Source: Candidatus Onthovicinus excrementipullorum
GTDB taxonomy: Bacteria > Bacillota > Clostridia > Oscillospirales > Acutalibacteraceae
NCBI GenBank assembly: GCA_018712345.1
Contig: DVHG01000010.1
Coordinates: 1-64,000, forward strand
DNA length: 64,000 nucleotides
Direction of reading: 5' to 3'
Shown here: one piece after another, positions 1-7,910 of the stretch
How positions within the stretch are numbered: the stretch's first letter is position 1
Layout: each line of letters begins with the position of its first letter
Notes under the pieces: generated by a model
What the model saw: only the letters and a program-made list of their open reading frames with translations
Told to the model about the DNA's origin: nothing
Database searches by the model: none
Position numbers and translations under genes: made by a program

Positions 1-37
1 GTAGCCGTGTGATACTAATAGGTCGAGGGCTTGACCA
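1..37 (+). rRNA. 3' end of 23S ribosomal RNA
   Basis: The first bases, including TACTAATAGGTCGAGGGCTT, match the highly conserved 3' terminus of bacterial 23S rRNA (the last helix, ending around GACC). Only the final ~37 bases lie inside the window; the gene continues off the left edge. The precise 3' end is an estimate. No 5S gene follows. Confidence 0.9.
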
Positions 38-133
38 AAAAGCTTTGGTTACTGATTGTACTACGATCTTTTGTCAACTCGATTGACACTTTGGTGATTC
101 GCTTCCTTTGTTCGGTTTTTAAGGCGCGATCCG

Positions 134-169
134 ACACGGTACTCGTTTGAGTACCGTGTTTTTTGTTTT
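134..169 (+). terminator. Terminator of the rRNA operon
   Basis: A perfect 11-bp stem (ACACGGTACTC, 134-144; GAGTACCGTGT, 149-159) with a 4-base loop is followed by a long T-rich run. It lies about 100 bases after the 23S end, so the operon appears to end here without a 5S gene. The intervening bases 38-133 hold no recognisable tRNA. Confidence 0.9.
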
Positions 170-181
170 CAGAACATCGGA

Positions 182-210
182 TTGCGGTTTATATGGTGAT
201 ATGCTATACT
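182..210 (+). promoter_or_regulatory. Possible sigma-A promoter for the HAD gene
   Basis: TTGCGG (182-187) and TATACT (205-210) are separated by 17 bases, upstream of the gene starting at 326. Found by eye. Confidence 0.4.
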
Positions 211-325
211 TTGGATAGAAATCGGGGCATAGAGAGAAACGCCGGCAAAATGATTTTGGTCGCTTCCGCAACATAGCTGTTGTGACAAATTCTACAGCGA
301 ACATTACTTGTTTTGGGAGGAGCGA

Positions 326-982
326 ATGAGTTTTCAAGGGATCAGGTGGGTATTTTTTGACATCGGTTCTACACTGGTGGACGAGCGTCTGGCTTATGCA
401 CACCGTATCAGGGATATGATCGCGGGGAGTGAAGTTACTTATACCCAGTTTTATAAAAAAATGATTGACTGCTGCTGTGAGAATCAAGTCGGTGATGCTG
501 CCGCAGCAGCCTATTTTGGACTTCGGCGTACGCCTTGGCACAGTGAAGATGAATTTTTGTATGACGAAGCGGTCCCTACACTCTCAAAACTGAGTGGTCA
601 ATATCATATGGGGATTTTGGCAAATCAGGCGCCCGGAGTGTCTGAAAGGCTTCGGGAATGGGGAATCCTCAACTTTTTTGATGTGGTTTTATCCTCTGCA
701 GAGGAGGAAATTGCCAAGCCTGATCCGGAGATTTTTGAACGCGCGCTGCAGCGAGCCGGGTGCTCCGCGGAACATGTGGTGATGGTCGGGGATCGTCTGG
801 ATAACGATATTGCACCTGCAAAGGCGCTGGGCATGAAAACCATTTGGGTGCGGCAGGGATTTTCGCGCTTTACCCATCCTGTAAGTGCACAGGACACGCC
901 GGACTATACGGCACAGAGTTTGACGGAGGTCGCCCTGTTTCTCTGCGCGGAGCATGCGCTGACTGATTTGGAATTTGTTTAG
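326..982 (+). CDS. HAD-superfamily hydrolase
   Basis: A 218-residue HAD phosphatase-like protein. Motif I is FFDIGSTL (residues 10-17, nucleophile Asp12, with Ser-Thr in the usual Gly-Thr place), motif II lies near ILANQ (97-101), motif III is the Lys of KPDPEIF (131-137), and motif IV is GDRLDND (155-161). This is the layout of the HAD-IA group, which hydrolyse small phosphorylated metabolites in the cytosol; the substrate cannot be told. The ATG at 326 was chosen over an upstream in-frame TTG (308) because GGGAGG at 315-320 sits five bases before it. The next gene, a decayed methyltransferase, starts 11 bases downstream. Confidence 0.88.
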   Translation: MSFQGIRWVFFDIGSTLVDERLAYAHRIRDMIAGSEVTYTQFYKKMIDCCCENQVGDAAAAAYFGLRRTPWHSEDEFLYDEAVPTLSKLSGQYHMGILANQAPGVSERLREWGILNFFDVVLSSAEEEIAKPDPEIFERALQRAGCSAEHVVMVGDRLDNDIAPAKALGMKTIWVRQGFSRFTHPVSAQDTPDYTAQSLTEVALFLCAEHALTDLEFV

Positions 983-993
983 GGGGGCGGAGG

Positions 994-1609
994 ATGGACA
1001 ATCTGTGGCAGAAAATTCCGCTTTCGGACTATGAGAATCATATGAGTTTGGGATCGGTCGGGCAGTTGCAGGCGATGAACCGGATTATGCGGGAGCAGTG
1101 CTCCTCTTCCCCAGTTCGGTAATTATGCTGCTGGGGGCAGCCGGCGGGAACGGTCTGGAGCATATTGATCCGACGCGCACTACGCATGTTTATGCGGTGG
1201 ACATCAATGCAGAATACCTGAAGTTATGTTCGCGCCGGTTTCCAAATCTGAAAGGGATCTTATCGTGCCTGTGCATGGATTTGACGGATGATGCGGCTGA
1301 ATTGCCGCACGCCGGGCTCCTGATTGCAAATTTGCTGATTGAATATATTGGCTACGGCCATTTTCAGCGGATTGTTGATCGCGTGGGCCAAAATGGGTTT
1401 CCTGTGTGATTTAGGCAGATTTTGTGTCAGACTCGCCGAATCTATATGTGTTTGACGGCCTAGAAGAGATTCATCGTTCAATTGACGCTGACCTGTTGCG
1501 TGAAAAGCTGGCAGAAATCGGCTATCGCTCCATCGGCAAGGAGGAGTTCCCCCTGCCAAACGGGAAAAAACTGCTGCGTCTGGATTTCCAAAACGGAAAC
1601 ACTGAATGA
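994..1609 (+). pseudogene. Decayed SAM-dependent methyltransferase
   Basis: Three pieces of one class I methyltransferase-like gene lie in different frames. An ATG at 994 opens a 42-codon frame starting MDNLWQKIPLSDYENHM. The sequence then continues in another frame (from ~1098) with the SAM-binding glycine loop LLGAAGGNGLE and the acidic YAVDIN strand. After GYGHFQRIVDRV it moves to a third frame, where PKWVSCVI is followed by TAG and then ADFVSDSP (through 1609). So there are at least two frameshifts plus a nonsense codon that probably replaced CAG. The upstream HAD and downstream YjbR-like genes are intact, so loss looks local. Reading each fragment as a separate small gene is not supported. 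Confidence 0.8.
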
Positions 1610-1621
1610 GGGGGGTGTGAA

Positions 1622-2008
1622 ATGACACCTGAACAGGGAATTGCGTATTGCTTACAAAAAAGCGGCGCCTACATCGACCACCCGTTTGGGCCGGAATCGA
1701 CGATTATCAAGGTGGAGAAAAAGATTTTTGCGCAGTTTTTCATCCTTCGGGGTGTGGAGAGCGTGACGCTCAACTGCGAGAAGATGCAGGGCGATTTTTA
1801 CCGCCAGCTGTTCCCAGGCGTCGTGGTGCGCGGCTACCACTGCCCGCCCGTGCAGCAGCAGTATTTCAACACCCTGCCGCTTGACGGCCTCGTGCCGGAT
1901 GAGGTGACCCGGGAGATGATCGATCACAGTTACGCGACGGTCGTGGGCAAATTGCCTAAATACATTCAGAAAAAATTAGCGGAAATTCCGATTGGAGAGA
2001 TGAAATGA
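1622..2008 (+). CDS. MmcQ/YjbR family protein
   Basis: A 128-residue protein of the MmcQ/YjbR fold. The N-terminal segment resembles the family start (GIAYCLQKSGAYIDHPFGPE), and WNTV-type positions are replaced by QQQYFNTLPLDG; the C-terminal helix begins DEVTREMIDHSYATVV. These proteins have a CyaY-like fold and were proposed to bind DNA, but no biochemical role is firmly known. The ATG follows a GGGGGGTG-type ribosome site. Its stop overlaps the next gene start by four bases (ATGA at 2005), so the two are translationally coupled. Confidence 0.85.
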   Translation: MTPEQGIAYCLQKSGAYIDHPFGPESTIIKVEKKIFAQFFILRGVESVTLNCEKMQGDFYRQLFPGVVVRGYHCPPVQQQYFNTLPLDGLVPDEVTREMIDHSYATVVGKLPKYIQKKLAEIPIGEMK

Positions 2009-2664
2009 AAATCATCGTATTCGATCTCGGCGGGACGCTGATGGAATACCGCGGGATGCCGCTGAACTGGGCGGATTATTATGAAAAGGGATTCCGCCGG
2101 ATTGCGGAACAATTTTTGGCTGCGGTCACGGCGGAGCAGTTGGATCAATCTTCCGCCGTGATGCGTGCGTGGAACCCGCGCATCCGCCCACGGGAGGAGG
2201 AAGCAGATCCCCGCTTGATCTTTGAACAAGCGCTGGCCGGGTGGGACTGCCCGATTCCAGTTGAAAAGGCGATCGAAGCCTTTTTTGACGGATTGGAGCT
2301 GCGGGCGGAAATTTATCCCGACGTCCCTCCGGTACTCCGGGAACTTCGCACGGCGGGATGGACAATTGCGGCGCTGACCGACCTGCCCACCGCCATGCCG
2401 GATGAACTTTTCAGACGTCACATTCAGGAGCTATTGCCGTATTTTGATTGCTATGTATCCTCGCAGTTGTGCGGATTCCGCAAGCCGAATCCGGCAGGCC
2501 TGTACCGGATCGCCGAAAATTATAATGTCCCCGCCCATGAGCTGGTCTTTGTCGGGGACGAGGATAAGGATGAAAAGACCGCCCGCCATGCCGGCTGCCG
2601 GTTTATTCGGATCCAAAGGGGGGGAAAGAAACGCAGGGAAATCATACGGATTTTTTTGCCTTAA
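2005..2664 (+). CDS. HAD-superfamily hydrolase, possible 3' frameshift
   Basis: A 219-residue HAD-IA hydrolase: motif I FDLGGTL with Asp7, motif II near ALTDLPT, motif III KPNPAGLYRIA, motif IV VFVGDEDKDE. It is coupled to the upstream YjbR-like gene by a four-base overlap. The end is odd: after RFIRIQRGG the frame reads KKRREIIRIFLP. Shifting by one base within the run of seven G at 2618-2624 would instead give ETQGNHTDFFALTQGLLT before a stop near 2683, which looks more like the usual HAD tail. Either the gene has a recent single-G deletion, or the base count in the homopolymer is wrong, or the run varies in the population. The catalytic core is unaffected. Confidence 0.85.
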   Translation: MKIIVFDLGGTLMEYRGMPLNWADYYEKGFRRIAEQFLAAVTAEQLDQSSAVMRAWNPRIRPREEEADPRLIFEQALAGWDCPIPVEKAIEAFFDGLELRAEIYPDVPPVLRELRTAGWTIAALTDLPTAMPDELFRRHIQELLPYFDCYVSSQLCGFRKPNPAGLYRIAENYNVPAHELVFVGDEDKDEKTARHAGCRFIRIQRGGKKRREIIRIFLP

Positions 2665-2688
2665 CGCAGGGACTGCTAACCTGAAAAT

Positions 2689-3228
2689 TTAATGCAGTGG
2701 TTCACATTGGAGCCATTCTATAATTTTCCGCACATTGTTTTCAATGGGCGCTGTCCCATCCACACGGAGGACGGGGCAGTTCAGTGTTTGCGCCCAGTCC
2801 TCCACGAGGTGCTCCGGCCTGGATTGGACAAAATCGAAAAAGCGCTCCTCTTGTTCCTGTAAATCCCCTCCGGGTAAAATGCGGTCTCCGAATTTTTGAA
2901 AGGATCGATTTTTGACCCGCTGCACCCGAATCTCCTTTGGGGCATGAATCAAGACGACATACCGAAAAAGGGAGCAGATGGGTTCGCTGTAATTCCCTTT
3001 TACGGCAGTAAACACGAAGTCCTTGTGCGCCTCAAGCTCGCTGATGAGAATTTTTCCCGCCTCTTCATGCGTGCGTGGGGCGGTATAGAGATCAGGAGAA
3101 TCTGTGTTGGGGAAATAGAGCGTTTCGTGGTCAATAAAATAGAAATTTAATTTTTCAGCCAATGCTCTCCCTAATGTGCTTTTTCCCACGCCATTTAAGC
3201 CGCAGATCATAATTCCCGTGCCCATCAT
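2689..3228 (-). CDS. P-loop kinase-like ATPase
   Basis: A 179-residue P-loop protein with Walker A GLNGVGKST (residues 10-18). The single-domain size, the short phosphate-loop start and a likely LID arginine segment (RVQRVKNRSFQKFGDRI) place it among shikimate/adenylate-kinase-like small-molecule kinases (AAA_18/AAA_33-type). The acceptor is unknown. AGGAG lies just before two adjacent ATG codons (3228 and 3225); either may be used. The gene converges on the HAD gene to its left and diverges from the radical SAM gene to its right. Confidence 0.8.
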   Translation of the reverse strand: MMGTGIMICGLNGVGKSTLGRALAEKLNFYFIDHETLYFPNTDSPDLYTAPRTHEEAGKILISELEAHKDFVFTAVKGNYSEPICSLFRYVVLIHAPKEIRVQRVKNRSFQKFGDRILPGGDLQEQEERFFDFVQSRPEHLVEDWAQTLNCPVLRVDGTAPIENNVRKIIEWLQCEPLH

Positions 3229-3281
3229 TTTTCTCCTGTTTACTTTAATTTAATTGCTGCATTTTTGAGAGGAATGTAAAA

Positions 3282-4055
3282 ATGAATCCATATACCAAAA
3301 ATTTAAACCGGATGGAATTTCTGGTCACGCTCGCCTGCACGGGCCGCTGCAAGCACTGCTCTGAGGGGGAGCATCCGGCGGCGGGCGTGTCGATTGACGG
3401 CGATATTGCGGCCAAAGCTGTTCGCGATCTGTGTACACAGTATGACATCCAATCACTCATGACGTTTGGCGGCGAGCCGCTGCTGTGCCGCAATGCAGTA
3501 TATAAAATCCACGCCGCCGCCCGGGAAATGGGGATCCCTAAAAGACAGCTGATTACCAACGGATTTTTCAGCAGGGATGAGGAAGAGATCCGCCGGACTG
3601 CGCTCAAGCTGGCTCGGAGCGGCGTGAATGAGATCCTGCTGTCCGTGGACGCCTTCCATCAGGAGACGATCCCGCTGGAACCGGTGAAGCTGTTTGCCCG
3701 GGCAGTGAAAGCTGCTGGTATCCCAATCCGCACGCACCCGGCCTGGCTGGTCGGTCCGGGGGACAAAAATCCCTATAATGAGCGAACGGCCGAAATATTA
3801 GCGGAATTTACCCGCATAGGGATTGCACCATCGGAGGGGAACACCATTTTTCCGGGCGGAAATGCGCGCAAATATCTGGAAGAATATTTTGACCCAGGTG
3901 AAAAGCCGGTCAGCCCGTATCAAGAAAAACCAGAGGATGTCCATGCGATCTGCATCTCCCCCGGCGGGGATGTCCTCGGCGGGAATATCTATCGACAGAG
4001 CATTTTAGAGCTCCTTGAGAATTACAGGCCATATGGGAGAAAGAGTGAATCATGA
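3282..4055 (+). CDS. Radical SAM protein
   Basis: A 257-residue radical SAM enzyme. The cluster-binding CxxxCxxC motif is ACTGRCKHC (Cys19, Cys23, Cys26) and the SAM-contacting GGEPLL follows about 40 residues later. The fold continues with TNGFF and LSVDAFHQ strands. A C-terminal piece, ICISPGGDVLGGNIYRQSIL, resembles the start of a SPASM-type tail but lacks its cysteine cluster. The substrate is unknown; no precursor peptide or partner enzyme is adjacent. GAGAGGA precedes the ATG with normal spacing. Confidence 0.85.
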   Translation: MNPYTKNLNRMEFLVTLACTGRCKHCSEGEHPAAGVSIDGDIAAKAVRDLCTQYDIQSLMTFGGEPLLCRNAVYKIHAAAREMGIPKRQLITNGFFSRDEEEIRRTALKLARSGVNEILLSVDAFHQETIPLEPVKLFARAVKAAGIPIRTHPAWLVGPGDKNPYNERTAEILAEFTRIGIAPSEGNTIFPGGNARKYLEEYFDPGEKPVSPYQEKPEDVHAICISPGGDVLGGNIYRQSILELLENYRPYGRKSES

Positions 4056-4137
4056 GAAAATGTTGCGGTGCAAGGCACGATCGAGATAGAATCCGGTTGC
4101 ATTTCCATTATATCTGACCGCAACCCTCAATTTCGCT

Positions 4138-4986
4138 CTAATAGTACTGCTCCTGAAAATGCACCGCCGCTGCAATTTCCGCCGGATCGAAATGACATCC
4201 CTCCGGCGCGGCGACAAGCTTATCCTCCACATCATTATGGCGGTGGACGATGCCAATGATTCGGGCTGTATAGATCTTCACCGGGGCGTCTACACCGAGC
4301 AGGTACACGTCGAGTTCCTCGCCATCTGCGGAGAAGACATTTGGGATATAGCCGTAATTGACCGGGTAGATCAGGCCGGGGTGCTTGGGATGCGCGCTTC
4401 CCATGGGCCGGTCTATTTTGATCGCGACTGTTTTTCCGAGATAGGAGTGAACGAGTGCATTTCTCAAAATATCTGTGATAAAATCGCGCTTCCCCTCGGT
4501 GTACTTCTCCCGACCGCGATCGATGGGTGCCTGCCGGGCGAGGGCGACCTTGAGCGCCTCATAAGCCTTTGCGGCGGACGGGTGACTGTTCAGATAATCC
4601 CGGAAGTTTATGTAATGGATCCAGTCCATGCTGTTTGTATGGACGACGTGAATAAAGTGCGTCTGCAAATTGCCCGTTCCGTCGTAGTAACTCCCTGACG
4701 CAAAGAGCAGCTGCTCTCCAAGTTCCGACTTTGGCCGATAATAGAATCCCGCGTCTTGGAGTTCTTTTTCAAAGGCGAGAATATCATCAAAACAATCGAC
4801 TGCAACGGCGATGTCAATGATCGGCTTTGCCTTAATGGCGGGGATGGAAGTGCTCCCCACGTGCTGAATATCCCGGATCACATCCCCTAAAATGGCTTTT
4901 AAGCGGGAAATAGTGTGCTGAGCTTCCGTTTCCCATTCTTTCTCATGTTCACACAGTTTTACAGTTCCGCGCTTTAAACCAATCAT
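4138..4986 (-). CDS. GrpB domain fused to inorganic pyrophosphatase-like domain
   Basis: A 282-residue two-domain protein. Residues 1-175 form a GrpB/UPF0157 nucleotidyltransferase-like domain with the GST motif in HVGSTSIPA (42-50) and the Asp-bearing strand KPIIDIAV. Residues 184-282 resemble a truncated family I inorganic pyrophosphatase: YPVNYGYIPNV, DGEELDVYLLG (221-231) and NDVEDKLVAAP. In true pyrophosphatases the second signature residue pair is D-G-D, so the usual general-base Asp is Glu here. A fusion that hydrolyses the PPi released by nucleotidyl transfer would make sense, but that is inference. The ATG at 4986 follows GGAGG by seven bases; the longer open frame upstream has no ribosome site. 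Confidence 0.85.
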   Translation of the reverse strand: MIGLKRGTVKLCEHEKEWETEAQHTISRLKAILGDVIRDIQHVGSTSIPAIKAKPIIDIAVAVDCFDDILAFEKELQDAGFYYRPKSELGEQLLFASGSYYDGTGNLQTHFIHVVHTNSMDWIHYINFRDYLNSHPSAAKAYEALKVALARQAPIDRGREKYTEGKRDFITDILRNALVHSYLGKTVAIKIDRPMGSAHPKHPGLIYPVNYGYIPNVFSADGEELDVYLLGVDAPVKIYTARIIGIVHRHNDVEDKLVAAPEGCHFDPAEIAAAVHFQEQYY

Positions 4987-5170
4987 TGTGAAACCTCCGA
5001 TAGAGTTCGTGGGTGGGATTCCATAAAATATAAGAAATTGCAAAACAATTACAAATGATTCCAGTGCTGTAACGCTCCTTGTAAAGGCGTATTTTCCGCG
5101 ATAGAATGAGAATGGACGGAAAGCGTGTGACTTCCACATAATAGAAATTAAAAAAGCGAGGTGCCCAGTC

Positions 5171-5560
5171 ATGAAAAAGCGCGCGTACACCCTCCTGATC
5201 CTGCCGGTCGTTGCGATCCTTTTAGAGGCGCTGCCGTATGGAGCGGTGCTTCAGTTTGCAGACGAAAGCAGAACGTATCGCCAGACCTTTTCCTACTTTG
5301 ACGGGACGCCCTATGGCTATGCGAACTTCGGCCCGCTGATTGCCGCCGTGCTGACCTGCGTTGCCCTGCTGCTTGTTATCATCCTCCTGGCCAAAAAGGA
5401 AGAAAAACTCTGTATGGGCATTGCTGTGCTCTCCGGACTGGCGGCGGCCGCGTCGCTGATGGGCAATGTGATGGGTTTTTCCGTGGTCGGGCTGCTGATT
5501 ACGCTCGTTTTGCTGGGGCAGTGCGTGCTGAGCTTTATGCTGCGGGACCGACTGTGGTAA
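5171..5560 (+). CDS. Small four-helix membrane protein
   Basis: A 129-residue protein of unknown function. Hydrophobic segments lie near residues 6-24, 55-75, 83-103 and 105-123; the loop after the first (about 30 residues, Tyr- and Phe-rich) would be outside the cell. The start MKKRAYTLLILP follows a GAGGTGCC ribosome site. It is divergent from the GrpB-PPase gene. The topology (one helix, an outer loop, three helices) recalls the N-terminal extension of the PstC protein at 59,401, but sequence similarity is slight. Confidence 0.7.
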   Translation: MKKRAYTLLILPVVAILLEALPYGAVLQFADESRTYRQTFSYFDGTPYGYANFGPLIAAVLTCVALLLVIILLAKKEEKLCMGIAVLSGLAAAASLMGNVMGFSVVGLLITLVLLGQCVLSFMLRDRLW

Positions 5561-5579
5561 GAACGGATTCCATTGGCGC

Positions 5580-5597
5580 AACGCCGGGGGCAGCGTT
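5580..5597. repeat. Short dispersed repeat, copy 1
   Basis: The 18 bases AACGCCGGGGGCAGCGTT recur exactly at 7743-7760. Each copy lies in an intergenic gap; the core is an imperfect palindrome (AACGC/GCGTT around a G-rich loop). Confidence 0.7.
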
Positions 5598-5691
5598 TTC
5601 TGCGTGATTGTTCGAACCCCAGGCCGGATGCCATTCACACAGACTCTTTGCGTGCTGGATGGTGATGATTCTCCCGTCTGAATTTAAAATG

Positions 5692-6480
5692 TTACTCCAC
5701 CAGCCCAAACGCCCGCACGGCTTCAGCCAGGCCGCCGTCTGATACGCCGCTGGAGACATAGCGGACAATTTTGCGCAGTTCCGCGTTCCCTGTGCCGATG
5801 AGTGCGCTGTTGGGCGCCAACTCGAGCATGGGGCGGTCGTTGTTGCCATCGCCAAAGGCATAACAGTTCTCCAATTTTAGCCCCATCCGTTCCATCACCA
5901 GCCGCATCCCGCTGGCCTTGGTGTGCCTGGCGGGTACGAGCTCGCGGACGCGGCTGCCGCGGTCGATAAAGTCGAACATCTCGCCCCACTCCTGCTCAAA
6001 ACGCTCTAAAATTTGCGGCGACGGGAAGCGCAAATACATCTTGGTAAAAGGGTCATCCAGCTTGTCGGCCCGTTTGACGGTTGCCCCATCCCGCCGGTAA
6101 CGTGCCCGACAGAGGCGAAAGCCGAGATCGGTGAACCGCCGCGTGTAGTAGAGGACGTTCATCCCCTCCAAAAAGCCCTGAATACCCAGCGTTCGCGTCT
6201 GCTCCGCGATTTCCGCACAGCGCTCGAGGGGCAGCTTGTATTCGTACAGCGTCTCCCCGCCCAGATCCACGGCGCTGCCGCAGCCCAGGATGTACCCGTC
6301 AAAGGGCAGGGCGCGGCAACGGGGGTCGAGAAGCACCCGGGTGCGTCCCGTGTTCAGGAACAGCAGATGGCCGCGCGCTTTCAGCTGGTCGAACAGCGCC
6401 GGGATTTCCGCAGGGATTTCTCCCCTGCCACCCGCGATAATCGTCCCGTCGTAGTCAAAAAACAGCGCCTTTTTCCCCAT
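5692..6480 (-). CDS. Cof-type HAD-IIB phosphatase
   Basis: A 262-residue HAD phosphatase of the Cof subfamily. Motif I is FFDYDGTI (nucleophile Asp9, acid Asp11), motif II is LNTGRT, and the C2-type cap spans the middle (with TKMYLRF strands). Motifs III-IV are KASGM and GDGNNDRPML. Family members hydrolyse sugar phosphates, pyridoxal phosphate and flavin precursors; the substrate is not predictable here. The ATG at 6480 is favoured over a GTG nine bases earlier because AAAGGAG stands eight bases before it. Confidence 0.88.
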   Translation of the reverse strand: MGKKALFFDYDGTIIAGGRGEIPAEIPALFDQLKARGHLLFLNTGRTRVLLDPRCRALPFDGYILGCGSAVDLGGETLYEYKLPLERCAEIAEQTRTLGIQGFLEGMNVLYYTRRFTDLGFRLCRARYRRDGATVKRADKLDDPFTKMYLRFPSPQILERFEQEWGEMFDFIDRGSRVRELVPARHTKASGMRLVMERMGLKLENCYAFGDGNNDRPMLELAPNSALIGTGNAELRKIVRYVSSGVSDGGLAEAVRAFGLVE

Positions 6481-6540
6481 GAATTCCACTCCTTTACCGC
6501 TCCTATTCTATCACAGGAGGGGGATTTTTCAAAGGGGGCT

Positions 6541-6568
6541 TTGTTTCGCGTCAGAAACGTGGTAGAAT
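6541..6568 (+). promoter_or_regulatory. Possible sigma-A promoter
   Basis: TTGTTT (6541-6546) and TAGAAT (6563-6568) with a 16-base spacer lie upstream of the TIGR04076-like gene. Found by eye. Confidence 0.4.
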
Positions 6569-6635
6569 GTTTTTATCATTGATCGTGCGGCGGGAGGTTC
6601 TGTGCACCCGCACACTCGGGAAGAAGTTCATTCAG

Positions 6636-6980
6636 ATGAAACAGGTCAAAATCACCGTCCTAAAGACGACGCTGGACAAAGAACTGGCGGCGGAATACGG
6701 CGTCGAGGGGCTGACGGCCTGCCCGATGATGAGAGAGGGACAGGTTTTTTACGCGGACTACGCCAAGCCGGACGGCCTGTGCGACGAGGCGTGGAAGGCG
6801 ATCTATCAGTATGTATTTGCGCTGGCACACGGAGCGGGAAAAGAACTCTTCTATTACGGGGACTGGATCCGCAAGCCGGGCGTGGCCATTTGCAGCTGCA
6901 ACGATGGCCTGCGGCCTGTCATCTTCAAGCTGGAGGCGACGGAGGAGAAGGCGGAGATCAACTATGAGCCGGTGCGGTAG
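6636..6980 (+). CDS. TIGR04076 family protein
   Basis: A 114-residue protein starting MKQVKITVLKTTLDKELAAE, with two CxM/CSC segments (LTACPMMREGQVF and AICSCNDGLRPVIFKLEA) typical of the TIGR04076 family. The conserved cysteines suggest a metal or redox role, but no function is established. The start is set by family similarity, since only a weak ribosome site precedes it; an upstream open extension is not family-like. Confidence 0.75.
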   Translation: MKQVKITVLKTTLDKELAAEYGVEGLTACPMMREGQVFYADYAKPDGLCDEAWKAIYQYVFALAHGAGKELFYYGDWIRKPGVAICSCNDGLRPVIFKLEATEEKAEINYEPVR

Positions 6981-7005
6981 GCACCCCGTGTGACTGCGGG
7001 AAAAG

Positions 7006-7119
7006 ATGCACTGGATCCCCATTGCGGAACTCGATCGGCACCGGGTGTATCCGGTCTTCTTAAAAGAAGTGCTCGGCCATCCTGCGAAGACGGTCGAGCA
7101 TATTGTGACACATGAATAA
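7006..7119 (+). pseudogene. C-terminal remnant of a Nudix hydrolase
   Basis: A 37-codon frame, too short to be a gene, reads MHWIPIAELDRHRVYPVFLK followed by a tail ending VEHIVTHE. This is the usual end of Nudix hydrolases (W-x-P-x-x-E-L-D then YP-x-F-L-K-E and a terminal VTRE-like strand). The Nudix box itself is absent, because the upstream gene abuts. I read it as a leftover of a deleted gene. Basis: family pattern recalled from Nudix proteins. Confidence 0.6.
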
Positions 7120-7133
7120 ACTTTGAGATTTTG

Positions 7134-7640
7134 TTAGTCTGCGGTCGGTTCCCGGAGCGGGAGGAGCATATCGTACCACACCGCGCCGCCGTGTACGGAC
7201 GCGGAGACGCCCAGACAGCGGAAGCCGAAAGTCTCATAGTAATGAATCAGGTGCTCTTTGCACGTGAGGATGACGCCCGTCCGGTTCTCGCCGCGCGCCT
7301 GCGCGATAAATGCGTTCACCAGCGCAGCGGCGATGCCCTGCCTGCGGTGCTCCGGCAGCACGTCCAGTCCGAACACGGCCAGATAGGCACCGTCCGGATC
7401 ATAGAGGGTCGGGTCGGCGAACATCTCATCGCAGATCGTCCGGCGGTTGGTAGTCATTCCGTTGATGAATCCCACGGGCACGCTGTCCTTCTCCGCCGTG
7501 AGGAAGCAAGAAGGAAACTGCGCGAACCGCGCCGTCAAAGTCTTTTCACTGGCGGCCTCTGCGGACGGAAAGCAGGCCACCTCAATCCGGCCCAGTGCGG
7601 GCAGATCGGCCGGTGTGGTTTGACGGATAATGATTGCCAA
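7134..7640 (-). CDS. GNAT family N-acetyltransferase
   Basis: A 168-residue acetyltransferase. The acetyl-CoA loop is LPEHRRQGIAAALV (the Q/RxxGxG/A motif), preceded by the AVFGLDV beta strand and followed by ILTCKEHLIHYYETFGF, the usual end of the fold. The N-terminal part, TTPADLPALGRIEVACFP, resembles the arylalkylamine-acetyltransferase-like branch. It transfers acetyl groups to an unknown amine. The start is TTG, since a strong AGGGAGGG lies seven bases before it and no in-frame ATG exists. Confidence 0.85.
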   Translation of the reverse strand: MAIIIRQTTPADLPALGRIEVACFPSAEAASEKTLTARFAQFPSCFLTAEKDSVPVGFINGMTTNRRTICDEMFADPTLYDPDGAYLAVFGLDVLPEHRRQGIAAALVNAFIAQARGENRTGVILTCKEHLIHYYETFGFRCLGVSASVHGGAVWYDMLLPLREPTAD

Positions 7641-7742
7641 TGCGGATCCCTCCCTGATTCAAATGGCTGCAATGACAGCCGAGCGTATATTTTCCAAGGC
7701 CTCTCTGGCGGTCTAATGGCCGTCCTCCGGGAAATTCGGCGG

Positions 7743-7760
7743 AACGCCGGGGGCAGCGTT
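7743..7760. repeat. Short dispersed repeat, copy 2
   Basis: Exact second copy of the 18-base sequence at 5580-5597, here flanked by GG and CC so that a 7-bp hairpin (GGAACGC/GCGTTCC) is possible. It lies in the 270-base gap 7641-7910, which otherwise holds only the hairpin at 7823-7857. Confidence 0.7.
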
Positions 7761-7822
7761 CCCTACGGAGATTGTGCAGACTTTTTTCCGGTACCCCTAC
7801 AGAAAAACAATCGGGAAATAAT

Positions 7823-7866
7823 CTCCCCTGTCACAATCATTTTTTGTAACAGGGGAGTTCTTTATT
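7823..7866. terminator. Hairpin terminator between convergent-side genes
   Basis: CTCCCCTGT (7823-7831) pairs with ACAGGGGAG (7849-7857), with T-rich flanks on both sides. It lies just past the 3' end of the glyoxalase gene on the minus strand and is the likely terminator of that transcript. Confidence 0.65.
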
Positions 7867-7910
7867 CAGTCTGTGCGCGAGAGTCTCCGGCTCATGCGCG
7901 TGGGCGTTTT

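Noticed and set aside
38-133. 5S rRNA or tRNA after the 23S end
   Set aside because: No 5S core sequence or tRNA T-loop is visible in these 96 bases.
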